Shown: positions 1-9,084, counted from the stretch's first letter. The stretch: DNA of 64,000 bases from G965216255 sp965216255 (GCA_965216255.1 OZ244148.1:4216001-4280000); one strand, 5' to 3'. Numbers and translations are program-made. Notes: generated by a model from the sequence alone, not told the origin.

Positions 1-1
1 G

Positions 2-169
2 CCGGCTACGAGAGAGGCCAATCGCAAGTCCGACGATTGGGCCAAGACCCCGGCCCGTAATCCGTATTACCGCGGCCAGACACCGGAACAGATCGTTAAA
101 CGCGTTATGCGCCCGTTGAGCAAGAGCGAAATCAAAGACTTGAAATCGAAGTCGCGCAAAAAATCCTGA
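2..169 (+). CDS. C-terminal end of an unrecognised protein (partial)
   Basis: An open frame enters from the left edge and stops at TGA 167-169, giving 55 residues. The visible tail is strongly basic and hydrophilic, with Arg/Lys-rich blocks and a Lys/Ser-rich end, as in nucleic-acid-binding or disordered tails. No domain can be recognised from so short a piece and the start lies outside the window. It is called coding because the frame is open to the edge, the stop is followed at once by a promoter-like sequence, and the strand agrees with the downstream cluster. The function is unknown. Confidence 0.5.
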   Translation, partial: PATREANRKSDDWAKTPARNPYYRGQTPEQIVKRVMRPLSKSEIKDLKSKSRKKS

Positions 170-170
170 A

Positions 171-198
171 TTGGGCCGCGTTCACTATGCTTTATAAT
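171..198 (+). promoter_or_regulatory. Candidate promoter (TTGGGC / TATAAT)
   Basis: A perfect TATAAT hexamer lies at 193-198. TTGGGC lies at 171-176, 16 bases upstream. It directly follows the stop of the preceding gene and reads into the long stretch 199-1038, where no gene is recognised. It could drive efp or an unannotated transcript. It matches the sigma70 type rather than the Bacteroidota -7 consensus, so it is only a candidate. Confidence 0.4.
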
Positions 199-220
199 TC
201 CCTTTCGAAAGGCTCTTTGG

Positions 221-258
221 CGCTTAGCTCCACCGGGGACCGCTTAGCTTTACCGGAG
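221..258 (+). repeat. Two-copy 20-bp tandem repeat
   Basis: CGCTTAGCTCCACCGGGGAC (221-240) is followed directly by CGCTTAGCTTTACCGGAGGC (241-260), giving two head-to-tail copies with four differences. They lie about 25 bp after the TATAAT box, at the start of a region without a recognised gene. The role is unknown. Confidence 0.6.
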
Positions 259-1038
259 GCAGCGCGATGGCGGACTATTCCATCAAGGCACGACTCCGCC
301 CGGCCATGAAGCGGGAGGCAGCCTGTTCCTCACGGAAGCAGGAAGGGATGGGCCACGCCCGGTGGAGCCTTACGAAGCGGGATTAAATGTCGACCAGGTC
401 GCGCCGCCCCCCCCCCCGATGTCGCGACGATGGCGGGCATCTCGGTGCTCTCGGGCACAAGCGTGCCGGCGTGGAGGTTGTTGGGAAAGCCGGGCCGCCT
501 TCCATGGAGCCCCAGTGTTTGAATCGGTGCCTTCGCAGCACATATGCGTGCCGGGCGGTAACCGGTGTATCGAGGAGTTGGAATTTGGCGCATCGGGCGC
601 TCGCCTGGGATGCACTGCAAGGACCTGCCCGTTGTTGCAGCACTTGCGCTGGAAAGGCCGGGCATGCGTATGGTGGTCAACGCACCGGCGCCGCCACGGT
701 CCGCAGGACTTACCCACCGCTTGCCTGCGGCCCCGACGCTTGGCCCGGGCACACTCGGTGGCTGAATGAGCGTAGACAACGATGCACCTGGTTAGCGCCA
801 AACGTTCGGCTTTTGGATTACAGCCGGTACACGCTCGGCTCCCGGCGCCATCCTATCGACGGCAGTGAGCCAAACCTTCGGGCGCCGGCTGGAAACCCTC
901 CAATAAGGGGACACTACGCAGCAAGGGCTCACCTATGCGCGATCTAAGTATGTCAGGGGTCGCTACCGCAGCTAGATGGCCGGCTTTTGCAGCATCGTCG
1001 GGCGTGCGGTATATTCAGTGCTCACTCCATTCGAATCT

Positions 1039-1605
1039 GTGGCCTCTACGACGGATTTTCGCAACGGCTTTACGGTAGTCCTGGGCGATGGAATCTGGCA
1101 AATAGTCAAGTTCCAGCACGTCAAACCCGGCAAGGGCGGTGCTTTTGTGCGTTCTACCCTGCGTAACGTTCGTACGGGCCGCGTAGTGGACAAGACGTTT
1201 CGCGCCGGGGAAAAGGTTACGGAGGCACGTGTGGAGCGCCGGGTACACCAGTACCTGTACGAGGACGCGCTGGGCCTGCATTTCATGAATATGGAAGACT
1301 ACGCCCAGTTTGCCCTGCGGCCGGAAATGATTGAAAAACGCGAGTTTCTGAAGGAAGGGGGCATGATCCACATTCTCTTTCATTCTGAAACCGAGGAGCC
1401 GCTGCGAGCCGAGATTCCAAAGAGCGTAGAGCTCGAGGTAGTCCAGGCCGACCCCGGGCTCAAGGGAGATACGGCCACGGGGGCTACCAAGGCGGCGACC
1501 CTTGAGAGCGGCGCAGTGCTGAATGTGCCGCTCTTTGTGCAAGAAGGCGACGTCATTCGTGTGAATACCGATACGGGGGAATATATCACGCGCGTTGCCT
1601 TGTGA
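1039..1605 (+). CDS. efp: Elongation factor P
   Basis: EF-P binds the ribosome between the P and E sites and relieves stalling at polyproline stretches. The product is 188 residues, the usual length. It has the KOW-like N-terminal domain with the VKPGKGGAF loop that carries the functional lysine, followed by two OB domains. The conserved DPGLKGDTATG and VPLFVQEGDVI blocks are present near residues 140-175. The start is placed at GTG 1039, giving the family N-terminus V/M-A-S-T-T-D-F-R-N-G; an upstream ATG at 976 would add 21 residues that do not fit the family. No clear Shine-Dalgarno sequence is visible. It is the first gene of a plus-strand run, 38 bp ahead of accB. Confidence 0.95.
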   Translation: MASTTDFRNGFTVVLGDGIWQIVKFQHVKPGKGGAFVRSTLRNVRTGRVVDKTFRAGEKVTEARVERRVHQYLYEDALGLHFMNMEDYAQFALRPEMIEKREFLKEGGMIHILFHSETEEPLRAEIPKSVELEVVQADPGLKGDTATGATKAATLESGAVLNVPLFVQEGDVIRVNTDTGEYITRVAL

Positions 1606-1643
1606 GCCCCTTGCACTGACGGTTCCAAACGGTTGTTGCTTAC

Positions 1644-2135
1644 ATGGATCTGGCCAGGATACGGGAATTGATCAAGGTTGCCTCAGAGAGTGATGCAGCC
1701 GAGGTTGAGATTGAGGAACACGGCGTGCGCATCGTCGTGCGCAAGAATGCGCCTTCCATGGTGCTTCAGCCACCGCTCATGGTCGCGCAGTACCCACAGA
1801 CCATGATGCCGGCGGGTACGTATGCACCCCCGGCCGCGCTGCCCCCGACGCCGGCTCCTGCGGTTCCGGCACTACAGGAGCCCGTGAAGGAGACGGGCGT
1901 CATTGTTGAGGCACCGACGCCCGGCACGTACTATTCGGCTCCGGCGCCCGATGTGGAAGCATTCGTGTCGATAGGAGACGCAGTGAAGGTCGGGGATACG
2001 CTCTGCATTATTGAGGCGATGAAACTGATGAATGAGATTGAGTGCGAGGTCGCCGGTACTATCTCCAAGATCCTGGTCAAGGACGCCGAGCCCGTAGAAT
2101 ACGGACAGGCCCTGTTTGCCATCGAGCCCGCGTAA
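1644..2135 (+). CDS. accB: Biotin carboxyl carrier protein of acetyl-CoA carboxylase
   Basis: This is the carrier subunit of acetyl-CoA carboxylase, which holds biotin while AccC carboxylates it and the carboxyltransferase passes CO2 to acetyl-CoA in fatty-acid synthesis. It has 163 residues: an N-terminal helical segment (1-40), a flexible Pro/Ala-rich linker (about 45-85), and a biotinyl domain with the EAMKLMNE motif, in which the biotinylated lysine is near residue 127. The C-terminus GQALFAIEPA is typical. accC follows 35 bp downstream, the usual accBC pair. The link with efp just upstream is also common in many bacteria. Confidence 0.95.
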   Translation: MDLARIRELIKVASESDAAEVEIEEHGVRIVVRKNAPSMVLQPPLMVAQYPQTMMPAGTYAPPAALPPTPAPAVPALQEPVKETGVIVEAPTPGTYYSAPAPDVEAFVSIGDAVKVGDTLCIIEAMKLMNEIECEVAGTISKILVKDAEPVEYGQALFAIEPA

Positions 2136-2170
2136 GGTACTGCTACGGATCTCTACCGGGACCGCCAACC

Positions 2171-3529
2171 ATGCGCAAAATCCTTATCGCCAATCGCGGG
2201 GAAATTGCCCTGCGCATTATTCGTACCTGCCGGGAGATGGGCCTCAGCACCGTGGCCGTATTCTCTTCGGCGGACCGGGATACACTGCATGTGCGTTTTG
2301 CCGATGAGGCCGTGTGTATCGGCCCGCCACCTTCAGCAGAGAGCTATCTGCGGCCGGACCGGATCATAGCCGCTGCCGAAGTGACAGGGGCGGACGCCAT
2401 ACATCCAGGCTACGGATTTCTTTCCGAGAATGCCGTCTTTAGCGCCATCTGTGTGGATCACGGCATAAAGTTCATTGGACCGGCACCCGAGACCATCACA
2501 CTGATGGGGGACAAGAGCCGTGCGAAGCAGACCATGCACGAGGCCGGTGTACCGGTCGTTCCGGGCTCTGACGGCGTAGTGGAGACACCAGAAGAAGGTA
2601 TGCGGCTTTCTGCCGACATGGGTTATCCCGTGATGATAAAGGCAAGCGCCGGCGGGGGAGGCCGTGGAATGCGGGCCGTGGAATGCGAGGAAGACTTTGA
2701 ACGGCAGTTCCTGGCTGCCCGCACCGAAGCGGAAGGAGCCTTCGGATGCGGAGACGTGTACATAGAGAAGCTGCTCCAGAATCCCCGCCACATAGAGATA
2801 CAGGTCCTGGCTGATGCCCATGGCAACATGGTGCATTTGGGTGAACGGGAGTGTTCAATCCAGAGGCGCCACCAAAAGCTTATAGAAGAATCACCTTCGC
2901 CCGTAGTTGATCGCGCATTACGTGAACGGATGGGGCAGGCGGCGATCCAGGGAGTCGAGTCCGTAGACTATGAGGGTGCTGGCACCGTGGAGTTTCTCCT
3001 GGATGCAAAGGGCGACTTCTATTTCATGGAAATGAATACCCGTATCCAGGTGGAGCATCCTGTAACGGAGGAGGTTGTGGGCCAGGACCTAATCGAACTT
3101 CAGATTTTGGTCGCCATGGGAGAAAGGATTCCCTGGCGTGAGGCGACGCCGAACGGTCATGCAATCGAGTGCCGCGTGAATGCCGAGGATCCGTTCAACG
3201 GCTTCAGGCCCTCACCTGGCAAAATTGAGACCTTCCATGTTCCGGGCGGTCCTGGTGTGCGTGTGGATACGCATGCCTATGCAGGTTACGTTATCCCTTC
3301 GCACTACGACTCGATGATTGGCAAGCTCATTGTTCACGCGCGTAGCCGTGAACTGGCCATCCGAAAGATGCAACGTGCATTGGAAGAATTCGTACTAGAA
3401 GGGGTTAGAAGCACAATTCCCTTCCATCAGGAATTGATGAGGCATCCCGATTTCAGGAGGGGTGATTTTGACACTCACTTTGTAGATCGCCTGACCTTGA
3501 CGGCAGAGTTTGCGTCCGCCAGGTCTTAG
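2171..3529 (+). CDS. accC: Biotin carboxylase subunit of acetyl-CoA carboxylase
   Basis: It catalyses the ATP- and bicarbonate-dependent carboxylation of biotin on AccB. The product has 452 residues, close to the family norm. It has the N-terminal preATP-grasp domain (MRKILIANRGEIALRI), the ATP-grasp glycine-rich loop (KASAGGGGRGM, about residue 157-168), the HPGYGFLSE motif, the MNTRIQVEHPVTE active-site block and the C-terminal domain. ATG 2171 is chosen because it gives the canonical N-terminus; the frame is open further upstream but overlaps accB. It lies 35 bp after accB and was probably co-transcribed with it. Confidence 0.97.
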   Translation: MRKILIANRGEIALRIIRTCREMGLSTVAVFSSADRDTLHVRFADEAVCIGPPPSAESYLRPDRIIAAAEVTGADAIHPGYGFLSENAVFSAICVDHGIKFIGPAPETITLMGDKSRAKQTMHEAGVPVVPGSDGVVETPEEGMRLSADMGYPVMIKASAGGGGRGMRAVECEEDFERQFLAARTEAEGAFGCGDVYIEKLLQNPRHIEIQVLADAHGNMVHLGERECSIQRRHQKLIEESPSPVVDRALRERMGQAAIQGVESVDYEGAGTVEFLLDAKGDFYFMEMNTRIQVEHPVTEEVVGQDLIELQILVAMGERIPWREATPNGHAIECRVNAEDPFNGFRPSPGKIETFHVPGGPGVRVDTHAYAGYVIPSHYDSMIGKLIVHARSRELAIRKMQRALEEFVLEGVRSTIPFHQELMRHPDFRRGDFDTHFVDRLTLTAEFASARS

Positions 3530-3550
3530 TGCACAAATAAGTCACACGTC

Positions 3551-3934
3551 ATGCATTTGCCTGCAGAACTACGATATACGGAGCAGCACGAATGGATTCG
3601 CGTCGATGCCGACGGCGAGACCGTGACGATTGGCATCACGGACCATGCTCAGCGGGAGCTCGGCGACGTCGTCTTCGTGGAGCTTGAGCCGGTGGGCGTG
3701 TTGTACGATCGCGAGACCCCATTTGGATCCGTGGAAGCTGTTAAGGCCGTCTCCGAGCTGTTCATGCCGGTTTCCGGCACCATCGTCGCACACAACGAAG
3801 CTCTGGAAGAGGATCCTTCCCTGGTCAACAGCGACGCGTATGGGGGTGGGTGGATGATCCGCGTACACATACGCGCTCCCGAAGAGCTTGGCACATTGCT
3901 GAGCGCCGATGAGTATGCAGCCATGGTCGCCTAG
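3551..3934 (+). CDS. gcvH: Glycine cleavage system H protein
   Basis: This is the lipoyl carrier protein of the glycine cleavage system, shuttling the aminomethyl group between the P and T proteins. It has 127 residues. The lipoyl-accepting lysine is K65 in the motif SVEAVKAVSEL, and the N-terminal YTEQHEWI and the C-terminal GGGWMIRV blocks are those of the family. It starts 21 bp after accC and ends 5 bp before guaA, so it sits inside an operon-like run. The P and T genes are not in this window. In some bacteria GcvH also passes lipoyl groups to other complexes. Confidence 0.95.
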   Translation: MHLPAELRYTEQHEWIRVDADGETVTIGITDHAQRELGDVVFVELEPVGVLYDRETPFGSVEAVKAVSELFMPVSGTIVAHNEALEEDPSLVNSDAYGGGWMIRVHIRAPEELGTLLSADEYAAMVA

Positions 3935-3939
3935 CACCT

Positions 3940-5508
3940 ATGGACGAGAAGATCGTCATCCTGGATTTCGGTGCCCAGTACACGCAGTTGATTGCCCGCC
4001 GGGTACGGGAAGCGGGGGTCTACTCCGAGATCTATCCCTGCGATCTCTCCTGCAGCGCCGTTGCGGCGTTGGCCCCCAAGGGGATCATTCTCTCGGGCGG
4101 GCCCAGTTCCGTATATGAGGGCGGGGCGCCCGGCTGGGATGAAGGTATACTGAACTTGCGCCGTAGTGACGGCTCCGAGATGCCGATCCTCGGGATCTGT
4201 TACGGGCTTCAGGTGCTGGCGCATATCCATGGAGGACGGGTTGAAAAGGCATGCCACCGGGAATTCGGGCGGGCACACCTGACCATTGACGACGATTCCG
4301 ATCTGCTGGCAGGCGTTCCGTCCGGATCTCGCGTGTGGATGAGCCACGGTGATGCCCTCGCGACCCTGCCGGAGGGCTATGAACGGTTGGCTCATACCAC
4401 GAACGCGCCTGTTGCTGCCGTGCGGTCACTAAAAAGGCCGCACTATGGTGTTCAATTCCATCCAGAAGTTGTGCACACTGAGCACGGCGGGCGCATATTC
4501 GGGAATTTCGCGGTAGGCATTTGTCGCTGCGCCGGCACATGGACGCCAGCCTCCTTTGTGGAGCGCAAGATAGGCGAGATCCGCGAGGTCGTGGGCAAGG
4601 ATACCGTGCTGCTCGGCCTCTCGGGTGGCGTGGACTCCTCGGTTGCCGCCAAATTGCTGCATCAGGCCGTCGGTGATCAGCTCACATGCGTATTCGTAAA
4701 TAACGGCCTCTTGCGCAGTGGGGAGTGGGAAGAGGTACAGCACGCCTTCCGGGACCACTTTCGTATTCCGCTTCATGCCGTGGATGCGTCGGACGAGTTT
4801 CTAGGCCGTTTGCGTGGTGTAACGGATCCAGAAAGGAAGCGGGTTATTATTGGGAACACGTTTGTGGAGGTTTTCGAGAGAGTAACGCGGGTTTTTATCG
4901 AAAGGCAGGGCCGGCCGCCGCGCTTCCTTGCCCAGGGCACTCTGTATCCGGACGTAATAGAAAGCGTTTCGTTCAAGGGACCCAGCGCTACCATCAAGAC
5001 GCATCACAACGTGGGCGGGCTGCCGGACCAGCACCGGTTTACGCTGCTGGAGCCATTTCGGGAGCTTTTCAAGGACGAGGTTCGTGCCATCGGTCAACTA
5101 CTGGGGCTGCCGGCATCCATCGTAGGGCGGCATCCGTTTCCAGGTCCGGGTCTGGCCGTGCGCATACTCGGAGCGGTAGACGCGGAAACGCTGGATCTCT
5201 TACGCCGTGCCGACCGGGTTTTTATTGACGAATTGCGCAATTTCGGACTCTACGACGACGTGTGGCAAGCTTTTGCCGTCCTGCTCCTTGTACAGAGTGT
5301 CGGGGTCATGGGCGACCGCCGCACGTACGAATACGTGTGTGCCCTCAGGGCTGTTACGAGTGTTGATGGGATGACCGCGGACTGGGCCAGGTTGCCCCAC
5401 GACTTTCTGGCACACGTATCCAACCGTATTGTGAACGAGATCCGGGGCATCAATCGTGTGGCCTATGACATCAGTTCCAAACCGCCGGCAACCATTGAGT
5501 GGGAATAG
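3940..5508 (+). CDS. guaA: GMP synthase (glutamine-hydrolysing)
   Basis: It converts XMP to GMP with glutamine and ATP, the last step of guanine nucleotide synthesis. It has 522 residues in the usual order: class I glutamine amidotransferase domain (1-195) with nucleophile C87 in ICYGLQ and the FHPE histidine/glutamate pair; ATP-pyrophosphatase domain with the P-loop GLSGGVDSS near residue 230; and the C-terminal dimerisation domain ending in PPATIEWE. The ATG lies 5 bp after the gcvH stop. All catalytic motifs are intact. Confidence 0.97.
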   Translation: MDEKIVILDFGAQYTQLIARRVREAGVYSEIYPCDLSCSAVAALAPKGIILSGGPSSVYEGGAPGWDEGILNLRRSDGSEMPILGICYGLQVLAHIHGGRVEKACHREFGRAHLTIDDDSDLLAGVPSGSRVWMSHGDALATLPEGYERLAHTTNAPVAAVRSLKRPHYGVQFHPEVVHTEHGGRIFGNFAVGICRCAGTWTPASFVERKIGEIREVVGKDTVLLGLSGGVDSSVAAKLLHQAVGDQLTCVFVNNGLLRSGEWEEVQHAFRDHFRIPLHAVDASDEFLGRLRGVTDPERKRVIIGNTFVEVFERVTRVFIERQGRPPRFLAQGTLYPDVIESVSFKGPSATIKTHHNVGGLPDQHRFTLLEPFRELFKDEVRAIGQLLGLPASIVGRHPFPGPGLAVRILGAVDAETLDLLRRADRVFIDELRNFGLYDDVWQAFAVLLLVQSVGVMGDRRTYEYVCALRAVTSVDGMTADWARLPHDFLAHVSNRIVNEIRGINRVAYDISSKPPATIEWE

Positions 5509-5530
5509 GCGCGTGCACGCAGCGGCCGCC

Positions 5531-6967
5531 ATGCCAGGGTCATGGCCGTGCAGGATGGTGCTCCCATGTCTCCTGGCTGTTCTTTTGTGTAGTCCCGGTA
5601 TTGCCTGGGCCCAGTACGACAATTCGGACGACGAAGCGGCTGCAGTTCTCTTCGACGAGGGCATGTCCGCCTTTGAGGCGGCGAATTACCGCCGGGCATT
5701 GGACTATTTCGAACGTGTCTACCAGCGGAGGCCGGTCCACTCCAGAACCGCGGCGGCGGTAGTCATGGCCGGTAAGGCGCTCTACCGGACCGGGGCGTAT
5801 CAGCGCTGCCTGAATCTGCTGCGCGATTTTGGCCGTGACTTCCCCGCCAGCAAGTACCGGGCAGAGGCCGGGAGGGTCTATGCCTACGCCGAGCTACAGC
5901 TACAGCACGCCAGTTCGCGTAGGGACGCCGTTCGGCTTGGCGTGGCGTTACCCATGAACGTGGACGATCGGACGCTGACGCAGGCGTTGTTCAATGGCAT
6001 CCACGTGGCCGTGCGCGAGCGCAATGGGGCAGGCGAGCGTCAGGTACGCATCGTGTTTCGGGACACTGAGAATTCGGAAATCGGAGCTCGGAGGGCTGTC
6101 GCGTCCCTGGTAGATGAGAATGTTGATGTCATCATAGGGCCCTTATACAGCGAAGAGGCGCGTGGAGCCGCTGCCGAAGCTGAGAGAGCCGGTGTCGTTC
6201 TGGTGGCGCCGCTGGCCACCGGAGAAGAGATTACTGAAGGCCGCCGGTACGTATTCCAGGCCAATCCCACGATAGCGCGCAGGGGCGCCTACCTGGCCCG
6301 GTGGGCAATTGAATATCGGGGGGTTACTCGGCTGGGGATTGTGGTGGACCGCAGCGATGAGCTGAGTAGACAGATGGCCGAAGGCTTCTACCGCGAAGTC
6401 ACAAGGCTCGGTGCCGGTGTAGCTTTCTATACCCGGCTCTATTCGCCCATGGACTGGCCTCGACTTACGGAACTTGTCGCGCCTGATATGCTCGAATCCG
6501 TGGATGCGGTGTACTTGCCGGTTCATGCCGACCTGGAACGGGATGCGCTGCGTTTTGCGACGGAGGCGCTCGCGGAACTCAAAAGCCTGCCGCGGTCACC
6601 GTATGTACTGGGAAGCGAGGCGTTCGGTCATGTAGCATGGGGGCCCCAGACCGGCAGCGTGCAGGCCACATTCGTAGACACGTACCGCGAGACAGTAAAC
6701 AGCCCGGAGGGACAGCGCTTTAGCCGCCGCTTTAGGGACCTGAGCCAGGGCATGCAGCCAGGCCGGCTTGCCGTTGCCGGCTACGATGTCGCCCGGCTGT
6801 TGCTGGATCTCCTGCTGGAAGAGACTATATACCCTCTGATCACTCGACTCGAGCAAGCGGCGCCGTATGATGGTCTGGGAACGCGCATTCATTTTGCCAG
6901 AGGACAGCGCAACGAGGCTATGTTTCTGTATCATGCCAACGCGGAAGGCATACGGCTTGCCCGCTAG
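5531..6967 (+). CDS. Exported TPR plus periplasmic-binding-fold protein (LpoA-like)
   Basis: It has 478 residues from ATG 5531, with a signal peptide (basic start, hydrophobic core MVLPCLLAVLLC, cleavage near GIAWAQ). TPR-like helices follow (about 45-140, with YRRALDYFERVYQRRP), then a leucine/isoleucine/valine-binding (Peripla_BP_6) domain from about residue 150 to the end. This architecture recalls LpoA, the outer-membrane activator of penicillin-binding protein 1A, and many Bacteroidota carry such proteins before bamD-type lipoproteins. No convincing lipobox is seen, so attachment to the outer membrane is uncertain. GTG 5513 and other upstream codons are alternative starts. It may bind a ligand or act in cell-wall synthesis; the exact role is not known. 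Confidence 0.75.
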   Translation: MPGSWPCRMVLPCLLAVLLCSPGIAWAQYDNSDDEAAAVLFDEGMSAFEAANYRRALDYFERVYQRRPVHSRTAAAVVMAGKALYRTGAYQRCLNLLRDFGRDFPASKYRAEAGRVYAYAELQLQHASSRRDAVRLGVALPMNVDDRTLTQALFNGIHVAVRERNGAGERQVRIVFRDTENSEIGARRAVASLVDENVDVIIGPLYSEEARGAAAEAERAGVVLVAPLATGEEITEGRRYVFQANPTIARRGAYLARWAIEYRGVTRLGIVVDRSDELSRQMAEGFYREVTRLGAGVAFYTRLYSPMDWPRLTELVAPDMLESVDAVYLPVHADLERDALRFATEALAELKSLPRSPYVLGSEAFGHVAWGPQTGSVQATFVDTYRETVNSPEGQRFSRRFRDLSQGMQPGRLAVAGYDVARLLLDLLLEETIYPLITRLEQAAPYDGLGTRIHFARGQRNEAMFLYHANAEGIRLAR

Positions 6968-7019
6968 ACGTCGGAGGAACAGCCGCTTTGGCCTCCGGGT
7001 TTGTGTTGGGCACCAAGCC

Positions 7020-7811
7020 ATGTCCTTTATGCGATTGTCGCTTATTGCCATTTCCATACTTATCGCCGGATGTGCGTCGGGCGGACGGTTGCGCTACGAT
7101 TCGCCGAAGGAAGCTTTCGAGAAAGCAGAGCTGTATTTCGCCCGGGGCAAGCTCGATCGGGCAATCCAGTACTACCAGGGAGTCTTTGATTTTGGCCGAA
7201 CCCACGAATGGGCCAGTGACGCCCAATTCCAGCTCGCCCGGGCCCACCGGGCCAATGGGGATTTTATTCTGGCGGCCAACGAGTACTCCGAATTTACCCG
7301 GCTGCACCGCGCCGACCCTCGTATAGCCGATGCCGAATTCGAACGCGCGATGACATTTTATGAGCGTTCCCCGCACTATGAACTGGATCAAAGCGATACG
7401 GAACGCGGCATAGAGGTATTCAACGTCTTTATTCAGCGCTTCCCGGATCATGACTCGGTCACGATGGCTGTACAGCACGTGCGCCAGCTTCGCGAAAAGC
7501 TTGCTGCCAAAGTATTTCACGGTGGCGGACTGTATGAGCGCCGGAAGCTCTTTGAGGCTGCTGCGTTATCGTATGAGGTAGTGTTTGAGAAATATCCGGA
7601 TACTCCGATGGCGGACGACGCTCTGTTGGGTGCCATCCGGTGCTATATCGAGTTCAGTGGTCAAAGTGTTGCGCAGCGCCAGTCCGAGAGACTCCAGAAG
7701 GCTATCGACCACTACCAGAGATTACTCCAGCTCTTCCCGGAGAGCCCGCTACTCAAAGATGCCGAGGTGTTGTACGGGCGGGCCGCGGCGCAGATGGTTG
7801 CCCCGTCGTAG
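7020..7811 (+). CDS. bamD: Outer-membrane assembly lipoprotein BamD
   Basis: It has 263 residues from ATG 7020. A lipoprotein signal ends in LIAGC, with the acylated cysteine at residue 18. The rest is tandem TPR repeats (YYQGVFDFGRTHEWASDAQFQLARAH and similar) typical of BamD/ComL, the TPR partner of BamA in beta-barrel insertion. Family members have about 240-290 residues. It follows the periplasmic-binding protein by 52 bp and precedes nadD by 14 bp. Other TPR lipoproteins such as YbgF are less likely, given the lipobox, length and repeat layout. Confidence 0.85.
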   Translation: MSFMRLSLIAISILIAGCASGGRLRYDSPKEAFEKAELYFARGKLDRAIQYYQGVFDFGRTHEWASDAQFQLARAHRANGDFILAANEYSEFTRLHRADPRIADAEFERAMTFYERSPHYELDQSDTERGIEVFNVFIQRFPDHDSVTMAVQHVRQLREKLAAKVFHGGGLYERRKLFEAAALSYEVVFEKYPDTPMADDALLGAIRCYIEFSGQSVAQRQSERLQKAIDHYQRLLQLFPESPLLKDAEVLYGRAAAQMVAPS

Positions 7812-7825
7812 GGCCCCGGGAAACG

Positions 7826-8416
7826 GTGTCAACCAAGATCCTTCATATTGGCCTGTTCGGCGGCACATTTGATCCTCCCCACCAAGGCCATCTGGCTATG
7901 GCCGAGGCGGCGAGGGTGCAGTTTGGTCTTGACGGGGTGTGGTGGATCCCTGCCGGGCGCTCCCCCCACAAGCTTGATAGGGAGCATAGCCCGATGAAGC
8001 ACCGGCTGGCGATGACGCGGCTTGCCGTGGAGGAGCATGCGGCATTTCAGGTATCGGACATGGAGGCGCACCGCAACGGTCCGTCTTTCACGGTGGACAC
8101 GGTGCGGGCCGTGTATGAAGCGCACCCGGAATATCGCCTCTTCCTGCTCCTTGGAGAGGATAACTGGGAGCAGTTCATGACGTGGCGTGGGCCTGGAGTC
8201 ATACGTGCCATGGCCAGACTGGTAGTATGTCCAAGACGCGGCGCAATGAATACTTCGGATTCTGAAGCGGGGACTCTTTTCGTAAATGCGCCCCTAGTCG
8301 ACATTACGGCATCCGGGATTCGTCGGCGCGTTCGAGACGGCAGATCCATCCGGGATCTCGTGTCGGAAAGTGTAGGGGCGTATATTGACCGATACCGGCT
8401 GTACAAGGCAGCCTAG
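7826..8416 (+). CDS. nadD: Nicotinate-nucleotide adenylyltransferase
   Basis: It joins AMP to nicotinate mononucleotide, the penultimate step of NAD synthesis. It has 196 residues from GTG 7826. The nucleotidyltransferase signature GLFGGTFDPPHQGHLAMAE includes the HxGH-type motif. Further features are IPAGRSPHK, the LGEDNWEQF block and the C-terminal ITASGIRRRVRDG motif (the ISSTxIR equivalent). Upstream in-frame codons overlap bamD and lack family similarity, so GTG is preferred. It is 14 bp after bamD and 20 bp before the next gene. Confidence 0.93.
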   Translation: MSTKILHIGLFGGTFDPPHQGHLAMAEAARVQFGLDGVWWIPAGRSPHKLDREHSPMKHRLAMTRLAVEEHAAFQVSDMEAHRNGPSFTVDTVRAVYEAHPEYRLFLLLGEDNWEQFMTWRGPGVIRAMARLVVCPRRGAMNTSDSEAGTLFVNAPLVDITASGIRRRVRDGRSIRDLVSESVGAYIDRYRLYKAA

Positions 8417-8436
8417 CAGGACCTTTCCCGTGTGCG

Positions 8437-9084
8437 ATGGGCTTACTCGAATTCTTTACTGGCAATCAACCGCCACTCATAAAGGGGGCGCTGGGGGATT
8501 TCTGCGTCATGGTGGATACGGGCCGCGACATGTTTGGCGCAGCCTCCGCGAGCTTGTTGGACAACGAGATTCTCGAAGTTGATCTAGGTAAGTTGAAGGT
8601 ACAGATCGACCGCCGCGAGGAAGCCTTGCGCCGTGCGGTCCTGGAACATTTAAATGTGGATCCCAAGAGTGAGTTGGTACTGTGTCTTAAGCTCCTGACC
8701 GTTGCCCAGGATGCGGAGCCCATCGGTGCAATCGCCATGCTCATGGGAAAGGCGGCATCGCGTGCCCGACGGCCAAGGATGGGGCCGCTTTCGGATACGC
8801 TCCGCAGTTTGAGGAATCGCCTGTTGCCGCTCTGCGACCAGATACGCGACTGTTTCCTCAAAGGCGACACGGAGCTTGCCCATCGAATTCTTGCGGAGCA
8901 GGCCGAGGTTCACGCCTCCCTTACCCAATTTCTTGAACACCAGAAGGTCGGCAAGGGGGAAGCGGAGCAGGCCGTGACATACGCATTGGCAGCGCACGCC
9001 ATGCAGTGTGTAGGCACACATCTTGCAAATATTGCTAGCACGGTTGCATTGCCATTCCATCAGATTCGTACCTATGCCCTTTGA
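8437..9084 (+). CDS. PhoU-like helical protein
   Basis: It has 215 residues, all predicted helical, with two repeats resembling PhoU domains; the second ends in the diagnostic block AHAMQCVGTHLANIASTV. PhoU proteins bind metal clusters and regulate phosphate transporters or PhoR. No pst, phoR or Na/Pi symporter gene is adjacent, so this may be a stand-alone member of the kind seen in Bacteroidota and Rhodothermota. It starts 20 bp after nadD. Confidence 0.7.
   Translation: MGLLEFFTGNQPPLIKGALGDFCVMVDTGRDMFGAASASLLDNEILEVDLGKLKVQIDRREEALRRAVLEHLNVDPKSELVLCLKLLTVAQDAEPIGAIAMLMGKAASRARRPRMGPLSDTLRSLRNRLLPLCDQIRDCFLKGDTELAHRILAEQAEVHASLTQFLEHQKVGKGEAEQAVTYALAAHAMQCVGTHLANIASTVALPFHQIRTYAL

Larger units (their letters stand above)
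170..1038. other. 870-bp region without a recognised gene
   Basis: All six frames were read. Several open frames of 60-190 codons exist, but they overlap on both strands, are rich in Arg, Ala and Pro, and resemble no family; this is what GC-rich noncoding DNA gives. The region holds a promoter-like sequence (171-198), a 20-bp tandem repeat (221-260) and a run of eleven C residues (407-417). It could be a decayed gene, a long untranslated leader for efp, or a structured RNA. No tRNA, tmRNA or RNase P RNA core was recognised. Confidence 0.45.

Noticed and set aside
217..260. tRNA-like start (GGCGCTTAGCTC) near the TATAAT box
   Set aside because: The D-stem partner, anticodon arm and a GTTCGAATCC-type T-loop are all lacking, and the sequence is better explained as a 20-bp tandem repeat.
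330..947. Overlapping open frames of 86-186 codons on both strands
   Set aside because: They overlap each other, have compositions typical of GC-rich noncoding DNA, and show no domain or conserved motif.
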